Assembly: GCF_052113705.1 (NCBI RefSeq)
Contig: NZ_JBGQOG010000005.1
Location: 186,001 to 250,000 of the forward strand
Source: JBGQOG01 sp052113705
Lineage (GTDB): Bacteria > Pseudomonadota > Alphaproteobacteria > Rhodobacterales > Rhodobacteraceae
Length of the DNA stretch: 64,000 bases
Direction of reading: 5' to 3'
The notes under the pieces: model-generated
Database searches by the model: none
What the model saw: only the letters and a program-made list of their open reading frames with translations
Told to the model about the DNA's origin: nothing
Shown here: positions 33,411 through 41,407 of the stretch, piece after piece
Position numbering within the stretch: the first letter of the stretch is position 1
Layout: the number at the start of each line of letters is the position of its first letter
Program-made: the position numbers and the translations under genes

Positions 33411-34835
33411 TCACCGCATCAGGGCCCTCAGCGCGGCGCGGTCGACTTTTGACGCGTGACGGCGGTCCATCGGTATTTCGGCCAGCACGGTCACGGTGCA
33501 AATGCCCATGGCGCGCGCCTTTCGCTGCCAATCGGGCAGATGACGTTCGGCGCCTGCAATCACCAGACAGGGGCCGTCCTCTGCGCTGACAAAGGCGCAT
33601 TGCGCGACCCCCTCCCAGCCATGCGCGGCCACCTCGACGGCGAAGGGAAACACCGGCCCGCCCGGCATCTCAACCTCTGACCCCATCCGCCCGAGCAGCC
33701 ACAGACGCCCCTGCGTGTCGAGCGATCCCGCATCCCCCGTCCGGTGCCAGATCACGGCGCCCTCACGGATCTTGTTGTCGATGTCATGCCGGGGGTCGAG
33801 ATAGCCGTTGTTCACATGCGCCCCGGCCACCTGAATTTCCCCCCCCACAAGGCGCAGTTGCAGGCCCGGCACCGGATGGCCCACCAGCAAACCATGCCCG
33901 GCGGTCATTCGGGCGAGGTCATCGTCGGTGATCTCTGCCGCGTCCAGATGCGCAATCGGCTCGGCCTCGGTCGAGCCATAGACGCACATCCGCGTCAGCC
34001 CCGGTTTCGCCGCCGCCATCTTGGCCAGGGTATCCGGAAACACCGGGCCGCCGCCGGTAAAGACGCTGTGGAGCCCGGCGGGAACCGGGGCCATCGCCAG
34101 CTTTTCGCACAGCGACGGGGGGATCAGGGCGCGGGTGACCTGCTGGCGTTGCATCCAGTCGGCCATCGCTGCGGGGGACAGTGAGGCCAGACGTGACATC
34201 TTCCAGTTGGGCAGGACCGATGTTTGGCCACTGGCGATGTTGATCAGCACAAACACCGGAAACGCGACCAGATCACGCTCGGCCGCCGCGCTGTGCAACA
34301 GGGGGGCGATGGCCTGATGTTGCGCGTTCAGGAAGCCGTGGCTGCGCGCAATGGCCTTGGGCGCGCCACTGGTGCCCGAGGTGAAGGAAATCAGCGCGAT
34401 GTCATGCGCGGCCGGGGGCGCAAGATCCGGCGCGGCGCCCGCCCGGCTGCGCAGGGGCAAGGGGCGCAGGCGCCACAGGGCGGGCAGCAGGTATCTGAGC
34501 AGGCCATACGGCCCCGCGCTGCAATAGGCCACCGCCCCCACGGTTTTCGCGGCATGGCGCAGCCCGGCCAGCCCCATCGCAGGCTCGGGCAGCACCGCCG
34601 TTGCCCCAACTGCCCACAGCGCCGCGAGGCTGGCGTAAAGATCGGCATTGAGGGGCATCGCCACCAGCACGCGGTCCCCTTTTTGCACGCCCCGCATCTG
34701 CCAGAACCGCGCCAGGCCCTGCGCCCGCGCCTGCAGCTGCGCAAAGGTCGTTTCACGGCCGCTGCCATCCACAATCGCCACCCGCTGCGGGTGCCGCGCC
34801 ACGGCTGCCGCGAAATTCCCGAGCAGGCTAGCCAT
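33411..34835 (-). CDS. AMP-forming acyl-CoA ligase / OleC-like family enzyme
   Basis: 474 residues from the ATG at 34835. ANL-superfamily motifs in order: P-loop ISFTSGTSGAPKAIARSHG near residue 160, VYGSTEAEPIA near 300, TGDAGSLDTQGRLWLLGRMG near 370, and a C-terminal lysine in MDRRHASKVDRAALR near 462. The adenylation core is complete. The YGSTEA and MDRRHxSK forms recall OleC/fatty-acid ligase relatives as I remember them, so beta-lactone formation is a possibility besides acyl-CoA or acyl-AMP formation. It is the last of seven overlapping genes with HMG-CoA reductase at the head; it overlaps the GNAT gene by 8 bp. Substrate unknown. Confidence 0.8.
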   Translation of the reverse strand: MASLLGNFAAAVARHPQRVAIVDGSGRETTFAQLQARAQGLARFWQMRGVQKGDRVLVAMPLNADLYASLAALWAVGATAVLPEPAMGLAGLRHAAKTVGAVAYCSAGPYGLLRYLLPALWRLRPLPLRSRAGAAPDLAPPAAHDIALISFTSGTSGAPKAIARSHGFLNAQHQAIAPLLHSAAAERDLVAFPVFVLINIASGQTSVLPNWKMSRLASLSPAAMADWMQRQQVTRALIPPSLCEKLAMAPVPAGLHSVFTGGGPVFPDTLAKMAAAKPGLTRMCVYGSTEAEPIAHLDAAEITDDDLARMTAGHGLLVGHPVPGLQLRLVGGEIQVAGAHVNNGYLDPRHDIDNKIREGAVIWHRTGDAGSLDTQGRLWLLGRMGSEVEMPGGPVFPFAVEVAAHGWEGVAQCAFVSAEDGPCLVIAGAERHLPDWQRKARAMGICTVTVLAEIPMDRRHASKVDRAALRALMR

Positions 34836-35673
34836 CCAGTTTGCGCCCGAAAAGCCCATAGGCCCGGAACACCTCGGCCCCTTCCGAGGCGCTGCGCAGG
34901 GCAGAGAGGTTGTCGTCATGGATCAGCGCATGGATGGCGGTTGCATAGCCCGCCGCGGCGGCGGCCTTGTGAAAGGCATAGGCCATATGCTGCCCGGCCC
35001 CGCGCGCGAGGCTGGCATAGGTTTTCAGGATCACGCCGGACGGGCTTGGCCCCTCGGCGTAATTCGGGGTGCCGAAGAGAAACCCCGCCAGCGATGCATC
35101 CGGCCTGCGGGCGAAAAAGATCAGCTCGCGCTTCAGCATCGGCACCAGTGGCATGTACATCGCCAGAAAAGCCGCGCGGCTGATCGGCTTGTAAAAAGCG
35201 TTTTGTGAAAAGGCGCTACAGGAGAGGTCATAGACCTGATGGAACAGCGCCTCGGGGTCGCTGCCATCCCAGGTCTCGACCGTGAAATCGGTGGTGGCGG
35301 GCGGTGCCGTCAGCGCGGTCTGCGCCAACGGAACGCGTGCCGAAAAATAGCTGCTGATCTGGCGGAAGCCCGCCGCCTTGACCACCGCAAGCCCGATGTC
35401 ATTCGGCGCAGGCTCGAGCAAGAACGCCGGGCTGCCATCGGTTCTGGTGACGAAGCGATAGCTGTGCCAGGTGTCGCCATCCATCGGACCGATGATCTGC
35501 CGCAGCCCCTGCGCCCGTGCAGATGCGATTGCCTGCGCCAGAACCTCGGCCCCGGCGGCCGCGGTTTTACAGCTGAACGCCCCGAAGGTGGCAGCCGGGG
35601 CGCCCTCCCACGCAGGGCCGTCCGGATAGAGGGTGAGGCGTGCGCCCTCGGTTTTGAAAACCTGTTCTGTCAT
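34828..35673 (-). CDS. GNAT-like acyltransferase
   Basis: 281 residues from ATG 35673, which overlaps the stop of the membrane-kinase gene (35670). The second half has GNAT character: VILKTYASLARGAGQHMAYA followed by FHKAAAAAGYATAIHALIHDDNLSALRSASEGAEVFRAYGLFGRK, where the first part would bind acyl-CoA and the rest forms the last strands. The N-terminal half, with LRQIIGPMDGDTWHSYRFV, suggests a duplicated or expanded acyltransferase. It may add an acyl group to the product of this operon. I do not recognise a named subfamily. Confidence 0.65.
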   Translation of the reverse strand: MTEQVFKTEGARLTLYPDGPAWEGAPAATFGAFSCKTAAAGAEVLAQAIASARAQGLRQIIGPMDGDTWHSYRFVTRTDGSPAFLLEPAPNDIGLAVVKAAGFRQISSYFSARVPLAQTALTAPPATTDFTVETWDGSDPEALFHQVYDLSCSAFSQNAFYKPISRAAFLAMYMPLVPMLKRELIFFARRPDASLAGFLFGTPNYAEGPSPSGVILKTYASLARGAGQHMAYAFHKAAAAAGYATAIHALIHDDNLSALRSASEGAEVFRAYGLFGRKLDG

Positions 35674-36989
35674 AGTGATCCCCCTGCAACAGCCATGGCG
35701 TAAAGATAGGCCGGCACCGGCACCGCCAGCGACAGCAGAGTCACCTTGAGCATGCGCCGCGCCGCAAAAGCCTTTGGCGACAGCGTCGGAAGAAGGGCGC
35801 TCAGCGCCAGACAGGCGATGACCCCGGGCCACATCGGGCCGTTCCAGTTCGTGCCCGCGGGGTTCAGGCCGATCACCCCGGCGCGGATCAGGCAGGCCCC
35901 GCCCAGAAGGCAGAGCAGGGTGCCGATCTGCCGCGCGCGCGGTTGCGGGGTCAGCGCGAGCGCGCCGAGCGCGGTCGTCATCGCCATGGTGATCATGCCA
36001 TAAAAGGAAATTGCGTTGTAGCCGGTGGCATCACCAAGCGTCCAGGCGCCAAAACTGACCAGCGCCAGACTTGCAACAACGTCCAGATCCGGGAATGCGC
36101 TGTCACCCGGCGCCGTCGTCCGGCTCCAGACATGGGCGGCCAGAGTGCAGATCGGAAAGACGGCATTTTGCCAGTCGATCACCGCCAGCAGCAGGAATAC
36201 CGCCGTCACATAGACGCGCGCCGCATGATGGGTCAGGCCGATTTTCGGCGCGATGCGTTTGAAGGCAAGGATGGTGCCCGCGAAAATGGCGGCAAGGATC
36301 ATGAGATCCGCCAGCGGATCCGCGGCATGGACCGACAGAAAGATCAGCAGGCCCATCGGCAGGAACAGGTTGTCAAAACCGCGCCAGCTGACCGCCTCGA
36401 CAAAGGTGCCAAAGGCCGCCACCATGAGCGACAGCACGAGGATATTCACAGGCGCAAAGGGGGTCATCAGCATCAGGCAGATGACCGAGATCAGAAGGGT
36501 GACGGCGAAAAAGACAGTGCTGCCCTCAACGCTCTTCTGGCCTTCCTCCACCGCGAAGAACCGCGTGCCATAGGTGCTGCCCGCCAAGGCCGCCATCGCA
36601 TCCGCCAGGGTGAGCACCGCCAGCGGCAGGACATAAAGATAGAGCTGATCGCCCGCGAAAAACAGACAAAGCCCGACCGAGACCGCCAGCAGGAGATCGC
36701 CATAAGAGGTCCGTTTGACCCCATGCAGCGTCGTGCCCAGCCCCGAATTGGGCAGCCGCAGCACCAGCATCACCCCCAGCGTCACGGCCAAAAGCGCGTA
36801 GATCGGCCAGCGGTCCGGAAACAGCCAGGGCAAGAGGATGGCATAGATGCCGGTGCCGATATGCACGATTTTGCGTTGCAGCTCGCTGCCGATGCCCCAG
36901 CGCGGCGCGAGGGCGCGGACAATCGCCATCAACCCCAAGAGTACCGCGACCGAGCCGAGCGCCAGCGCCATTTGCAGCGCGGCACTCAC
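35670..36989 (-). CDS. Phytol/dolichol kinase-like (CTP transferase family) integral membrane protein
   Basis: 439 residues, start GTG at 36989 overlapping the previous TGA (GTGA). Residues 1-210 match the VTE5/SEC59 family: RKIVHIGTG (39-47), LPLAVLTLADAMAALAGSTYG (121-141) and a KS motif (K152-S153) in EEGQKSVEGSTV, the pattern of CTP-dependent polyprenol/phytol kinases and phosphatidate cytidylyltransferases. Residues 211-439 add about seven more hydrophobic segments with a conserved-looking central loop (WSRTTAPGDSAFPDLD), which is not part of the family as I know it. The protein may therefore be a fusion. Within this operon phosphorylation of a prenol or other lipid alcohol is the likely role. 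Confidence 0.7.
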   Translation of the reverse strand: MSAALQMALALGSVAVLLGLMAIVRALAPRWGIGSELQRKIVHIGTGIYAILLPWLFPDRWPIYALLAVTLGVMLVLRLPNSGLGTTLHGVKRTSYGDLLLAVSVGLCLFFAGDQLYLYVLPLAVLTLADAMAALAGSTYGTRFFAVEEGQKSVEGSTVFFAVTLLISVICLMLMTPFAPVNILVLSLMVAAFGTFVEAVSWRGFDNLFLPMGLLIFLSVHAADPLADLMILAAIFAGTILAFKRIAPKIGLTHHAARVYVTAVFLLLAVIDWQNAVFPICTLAAHVWSRTTAPGDSAFPDLDVVASLALVSFGAWTLGDATGYNAISFYGMITMAMTTALGALALTPQPRARQIGTLLCLLGGACLIRAGVIGLNPAGTNWNGPMWPGVIACLALSALLPTLSPKAFAARRMLKVTLLSLAVPVPAYLYAMAVAGGSL

Positions 36990-38086
36990 CCCTGCACCTC
37001 TTCCACCACGAAATCGGAGTAGAAGAATGCCTTGTCGACGGCCTTCAGCCTTTCCTCGACCCCGGTCAGGGTGGTCACCCGCGCGGCATGGGCGGCGGGC
37101 ACCCGGCGCGGCGCCATCATGTTCCAATAGACCAGCCGCGCCCCCGGCGATGCGGCGTTCACAATGGTGCCATAGACCGAGGCGAAAACCTCGGGCGACA
37201 TATATTCAAAGATATCCGAGAGGTTGAACCCGTCGGCTTTTTCCCCGGTCGAGACAAAAGCCTCAAGCGAGCCGGGGCGGATGTCGAGACGGTCGAGCCG
37301 CGCCCGGATCGTGTCAAAATGCTCGGCCCGCCAGGTCATCGGCAGGGCGGCACCGTGTGTGCCCTTCATGATCCAGTGCAGATAGGGGTTATCCGCCGGA
37401 TCGCAGGTGACGGCGGCATGGCGAATGCGCCGCGCCACATGCTGCGCCGGGCTGCCCGCGACATGGTCAAAAAACGCCTTGTCCCGGCCCATCCGCCCCA
37501 TGACAAAGCGCGAGAAAAAGGCGTTCAGCAAGAGCCGCCAGCGCCAGGTATTGAAACGCTTGTCCAGAAAGGCCTGACGTTCGGGCAGGGGCCGCGAGAC
37601 GAAGATCGCATCGATGGTCTTTGGCGCATGCACCAGCGGCAAGAGGCGGGTGCGGAAGGTGCGGAAATAGCGCTCGAATTTGCCGACGCCGCCCGCCCCG
37701 TGCAGCGCCACCTCTCCGGCGAGGTTGTCCCACAAGGCGCGGGTCTCCGCATCGGCGCCGGTCAGCGCCTGCGCCATCAATGCCCTGCGCCTTGTGCTGG
37801 GGCGCGCGCCCATCAGCTCCAGAAACTCGGGATGGGTGAGGTGCCGGAACGCGCCGATCCGCAGGTTCAGGCAGGCGATCTGCGCCGGGGAGAGGTCGAC
37901 CACCACCACTTTCGCCGGGTCCAATGTCAGCATCGCCAGCGCATTGTCGCCCGCCGCGCAGATCGACACCAGAGTGCCGCCCCGGCAATCGCCCAAGGCC
38001 TGCGTCAGAACATCGGCATCCTCCCACAATTGGGCATAGCGGATGTGATCAAAGGCGGCTTTCGCCGCAATCTCAGAGCTTTGCAT
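36986..38086 (-). CDS. DUF3419 / BtaA-like SAM-dependent 3-amino-3-carboxypropyltransferase
   Basis: 366 residues. DUF3419 proteins include BtaA, which moves the aminocarboxypropyl group of SAM to diacylglycerol in betaine lipid synthesis. Recognisable here: the N-terminal YAQLWEDADVLTQAL, a Rossmann-like nucleotide loop VSICAAGDNALAMLTLDP and VVVDLSPAQIACLNLRIGAF, and FNLSDIFEYMSPEVF near residue 285. The partner methylase BtaB is not nearby, so the final product is probably not the usual betaine lipid; a related acceptor is likely. It overlaps the dikinase gene by 14 bp and the membrane kinase gene by 4 bp. Confidence 0.75.
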   Translation of the reverse strand: MQSSEIAAKAAFDHIRYAQLWEDADVLTQALGDCRGGTLVSICAAGDNALAMLTLDPAKVVVVDLSPAQIACLNLRIGAFRHLTHPEFLELMGARPSTRRRALMAQALTGADAETRALWDNLAGEVALHGAGGVGKFERYFRTFRTRLLPLVHAPKTIDAIFVSRPLPERQAFLDKRFNTWRWRLLLNAFFSRFVMGRMGRDKAFFDHVAGSPAQHVARRIRHAAVTCDPADNPYLHWIMKGTHGAALPMTWRAEHFDTIRARLDRLDIRPGSLEAFVSTGEKADGFNLSDIFEYMSPEVFASVYGTIVNAASPGARLVYWNMMAPRRVPAAHAARVTTLTGVEERLKAVDKAFFYSDFVVEEVQG

Positions 38087-40502
38087 CGGTCTTCTCTACC
38101 CGCCCCGTGGCCCCGTCGACGGCAATCATTTCGCCATCCCTGATCCAATCAGTCGCACCTTTCAGCCCGACGACGCAAGGGATGCCCAATTCGCGCGCCA
38201 CAATGGCGGAATGCGACAAGAGCGAGCCGCGCTCGACCACGATCGCGGAGGCGTTGCAAAAGACCGCGATCCAGCCGGGGTCGGTGTGGCGCGCCACCAG
38301 AATATCGCCGGGCGTCAGCGTCTCGGTCCGCGGATCGCGGATCACCCGGGCGCGGGCGGTGACCCGGCCGGCAGAGCAGCCCGTTGCCACCCGATGTGTT
38401 GCGGCATCCTGTGCGGTGGCGGTCGTCTCCCACAGGGGGGCAATCGCCGGGCCGCGCAGTTCGATGCGTTCGGGCGGATCGGGGCGCAGCGCCGCTGCGG
38501 CATCCTCGGCACGGCGCAGCGCAACGAGGGATTTCAGGTCCGGCGACAGGCCCGCGCCCTCCACCGCGCCCAATGCCTCCTCCACGGTCAGAAAGAAAAT
38601 GTCCCGCGGCGCCGCAATCAGGCCGCGCGCGGCGAACTCGCGCCCCAGCGCCAGAAACACCCGCCTTGTGTAGCCAAAGATCCGGGTCCGCTCAAAACGC
38701 AGGTTCTCGCGGTCGCGCACGCGGGCCTTGGTCCAGGACATCAGGGCTTTGGCCAGCCGCCGCCGGACCGGGCTTTTGGGAAAGAGGCGCGTCCAATCGG
38801 GATCGGGCATGTGCGGCGCTGCCGGGGTGGCAACGCCGCGCGTGGCCGAGGCCACAATCGCCTGAATGAGGCTCGTGGGGTCCTCGCCGAGCGGAATGCT
38901 TTCCAGCTTCAGCTCTTCGGTACAGCGGTCGCCGAATTTCGCCAGATAGCTCTGCACCTCCGCCATGATCGCGGGATGCCCCGTCAGCGCCGCCAGCCCC
39001 GCCTCCCGCAGCGCTTCGGTGAGGCCCGCCGCCGCCACCATCTGCCCGATCCTGCCGATGCGTTGCGCGGGTTCGGCCGAGATGATGTCGCCCTGACCGA
39101 TCATCAGGTCATTGTGCAGGGCCAGCCCGGCAGGCCCCAGCCATTTCCCCATCAGATTGCGCGAGGCGCCAAAGGCGATCATGCAAAGGAAATCATTGAC
39201 CAAAGGCGCGTCCCAGCGGTCCAGAAGCGTGCTCTCGATCCGCCGGTATTCCGCCGCGAGCGCGGTGGGCCCGGCGGTGTCGGTGTCCAGCCCGCTGTTC
39301 AGCGCGGCATTGAGCCGCCCGTAAAACCGCGCCCGGGTGCGGGGCAGGCGCAGCGCCTGCCAGAGCAGATTGCCGCCGACCCGGGCCAGTTTCAGATATT
39401 CCCGCCCGCGCGCCAGCCCGTGTGCCGGGGGCGGGCCGATGGCATCGGTCACCTCGGCGGGCATGGGGGTCGCCACCCCCATCATGGTTTCCATATAGGC
39501 CCGGTTCAGCGAAAACCCGGGCAAGAGCGCCAGCGCCCGGTACCAGTTGACCAGATTGTAATAGACCCGCCCGTCCACCCGGCCGAGCATATTGCCAAAG
39601 ACCGGGGCATTGGCGGCGATGGTGGGCTCGGGCACCCCCAAGAGCGCCACAAAGGCGATGTAAACCCTTGTATAGACGTGAACGGCAAAGGAATAGGTCA
39701 GCGGGCTGACCATGCCGGGATAGCTTTCGACGATGTTGGAATTGTCAAAGATGGTCAGGGCGGTATCGGCTTGCGGTGCGGGCAGCAGCGGCGTGGTGAT
39801 CGGGCGTGATTGCAGGATGTGCAGGCCCGTGGCGTCAAAGGCCCATTCGATGTCCTGCGGCGCGCCAAAGGCCGCCTCGGCCCGGCGGGCGAGCGCTGCG
39901 ACCTCTTGCGCCTGCGCGGGGGTGAGGACCTTTGGGGCCTCGGGGCCGGAGAGGGTGGTGCCGATGCGCCAGTCCTCGCCATCCGCCTCGCCCGAAACCA
40001 GCCGCTCTCCCAGCCCCGCAATGGCCGAGAGGACGACAACGCCGCGCTGCCCGGTGACCGGATCGGCGGAAAAGGCCACGCCTGCGGCCTGAGCGTCGAT
40101 CATCCTTTGCACGATGACGGCGGGGCCTTCGGCGGTACTGCCGGAGGTCATCTTGCGATAGGTCGCAACCCCCTCGGCAAAGCCCGAGCGCCAGACCTTC
40201 TCTGCCGCCTGCCAGACATCGGGCGCCGCGACATTCAGCAGCGTCTCGAATTGGCCCGCATGGCTGTGGGCGGCGCCGTCTTCCTGACGGGCCGAGCTGC
40301 GCACCGCAAAGGGGCCATCGCCCAGTGTGGCCAGCGCGGCGTCCAGCCCGTCGCAGGGGTGGCTTTCGGCAAATGCCTCGGCGCGGATCACGAAAAAGGC
40401 GGGCGGGTGAAAGCCGAAACCTGCCAGCCGGGCGAGTGCTGCGGCCTTGCCGCCGACCTGATCCACCTGCAGAGCTGCCGCTTGCGGCACGAGATAGGAC
40501 AT
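38073..40502 (-). CDS. Rifampicin phosphotransferase-like dikinase (ATP-grasp + swivelling His domain)
   Basis: 809 residues, ATG at 40502. N-terminal ATP-grasp (PPDK_N) domain: GGKAAALARLAGFG, FAVRSSARQEDGAAHSHAG, PAVIVQRMIDAQAAGVAFSADPV and IEWAFDATGLHILQSRPITTP, up to about 270. The middle 270-690 has no named motif and would hold the substrate. The C-terminal phosphohistidine domain has GSLLSHSAIVARELGIPCVVG with catalytic His764. This order matches Rph, not PEP synthase, which has a PEP-binding barrel after the His domain. Rph-type enzymes phosphorylate an alcohol using ATP. The middle domain here is not rifampicin-binding by any visible sign, and an isoprenoid or alcohol substrate is plausible in this operon. 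Confidence 0.8.
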   Translation of the reverse strand: MSYLVPQAAALQVDQVGGKAAALARLAGFGFHPPAFFVIRAEAFAESHPCDGLDAALATLGDGPFAVRSSARQEDGAAHSHAGQFETLLNVAAPDVWQAAEKVWRSGFAEGVATYRKMTSGSTAEGPAVIVQRMIDAQAAGVAFSADPVTGQRGVVVLSAIAGLGERLVSGEADGEDWRIGTTLSGPEAPKVLTPAQAQEVAALARRAEAAFGAPQDIEWAFDATGLHILQSRPITTPLLPAPQADTALTIFDNSNIVESYPGMVSPLTYSFAVHVYTRVYIAFVALLGVPEPTIAANAPVFGNMLGRVDGRVYYNLVNWYRALALLPGFSLNRAYMETMMGVATPMPAEVTDAIGPPPAHGLARGREYLKLARVGGNLLWQALRLPRTRARFYGRLNAALNSGLDTDTAGPTALAAEYRRIESTLLDRWDAPLVNDFLCMIAFGASRNLMGKWLGPAGLALHNDLMIGQGDIISAEPAQRIGRIGQMVAAAGLTEALREAGLAALTGHPAIMAEVQSYLAKFGDRCTEELKLESIPLGEDPTSLIQAIVASATRGVATPAAPHMPDPDWTRLFPKSPVRRRLAKALMSWTKARVRDRENLRFERTRIFGYTRRVFLALGREFAARGLIAAPRDIFFLTVEEALGAVEGAGLSPDLKSLVALRRAEDAAAALRPDPPERIELRGPAIAPLWETTATAQDAATHRVATGCSAGRVTARARVIRDPRTETLTPGDILVARHTDPGWIAVFCNASAIVVERGSLLSHSAIVARELGIPCVVGLKGATDWIRDGEMIAVDGATGRVEKTDAKL

Positions 40503-41407
40503 CAGAAAACCCTCATCAGAGCCGGGGCCAATCCGGCCAGCGCGTAGCAGGCAAAGACCCAAAGTCCGGCGATGCTGTCCATGCGCTTTTCGGCCTGTGC
40601 CGTGGGGGATTTGGCGTACAGAGCCGCGCTGGCCGCGCAGCAGGCCACGCCGATGCCGCCGAGGATCAGGCTGAGCAGCGCTGTGCCGGTTGCCACCCCC
40701 AGCGCCAGCAGAAATGCAAAGGAGAGTGCCACCGAACCCGTCCAGATCAGCGCGGCTTTACGCGGCCCCCAAAGCGCGGAATAGGTCTCGACCCCGGCGA
40801 TTTCATGCGCGGGCGACCAGAGCTTGCGGCCAATCTCCAGCACGCAGCCATTCACAAAGGAGAGGGTCAGAAACAGCCAGAGGCCGGGCGCGACCCCACC
40901 GCCGGGCAGCCATTCCAGCCCGGTCAGGAGGAGATCAATCAGCGGCATGATTGCCATATGGCTGATGAGATAGAGCAGCGGGCGCGCCTTGAGCCAACTG
41001 GGGGCGCCAAACTCGGCCGTCATCGCGGCCAGCCAGGCCCAGACGAGCGCCAGCAGCCACAGAACCGGTGGATACCAGGCCCAGGCCACCAGCGCCGTCA
41101 GCGGCAGCGAGGCCGCCCCGAGCGCGAGGATCTGGCGCAGCGACACGAGGCCGCGCGGGATCGGGCGGTCCGGGCGAAAGCGCCGGTCATCCTCGCGATC
41201 CTTGTATTCATCGCAGACGCGCATCTGGAAAAACACCAGCATGGCAATGAGGAACCCCGCCAGAAAGGCGCCGGCGCCCGGCAGGGGTCGCCCGGCCAGT
41301 ACGGCGGGCACACAAAGGCTTGCGGCGGAAAACACCGCCAGCAGCGGCGCGGTTTTCGCCAGCGGAAACCGCTCGCGCTGATAGGTCCAGAGGGCGGAAA
41401 GGCTCAT
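40502..41407 (-). CDS. UbiA-family prenyltransferase
   Basis: 301 residues and about nine transmembrane segments. First Asp-rich motif is clear: C-DEYKDREDD with D66, D70, D74, then RPDRPIPRGL, as in UbiA/ChlG-type enzymes that attach a prenyl diphosphate to an acceptor through Mg2+. The second motif is altered: EIGRKLWSPAHEIAGVETYS at 191-210 has E191 and H201-E202 where Asp pairs are common. ATGA overlap with HMG-CoA reductase and TGATG with the dikinase. Acceptor unknown; ubiquinone is unlikely in such a setting, because a housekeeping UbiA is normally elsewhere. Loss of the second acidic motif would be a reason to doubt activity. Confidence 0.82.
   Translation of the reverse strand: MSLSALWTYQRERFPLAKTAPLLAVFSAASLCVPAVLAGRPLPGAGAFLAGFLIAMLVFFQMRVCDEYKDREDDRRFRPDRPIPRGLVSLRQILALGAASLPLTALVAWAWYPPVLWLLALVWAWLAAMTAEFGAPSWLKARPLLYLISHMAIMPLIDLLLTGLEWLPGGGVAPGLWLFLTLSFVNGCVLEIGRKLWSPAHEIAGVETYSALWGPRKAALIWTGSVALSFAFLLALGVATGTALLSLILGGIGVACCAASAALYAKSPTAQAEKRMDSIAGLWVFACYALAGLAPALMRVF

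Noticed and set aside
38073..40502. PEP synthase
   Set aside because: The His domain is at the C-terminus and no PEP-binding barrel follows, so the gene belongs to the Rph-like order.
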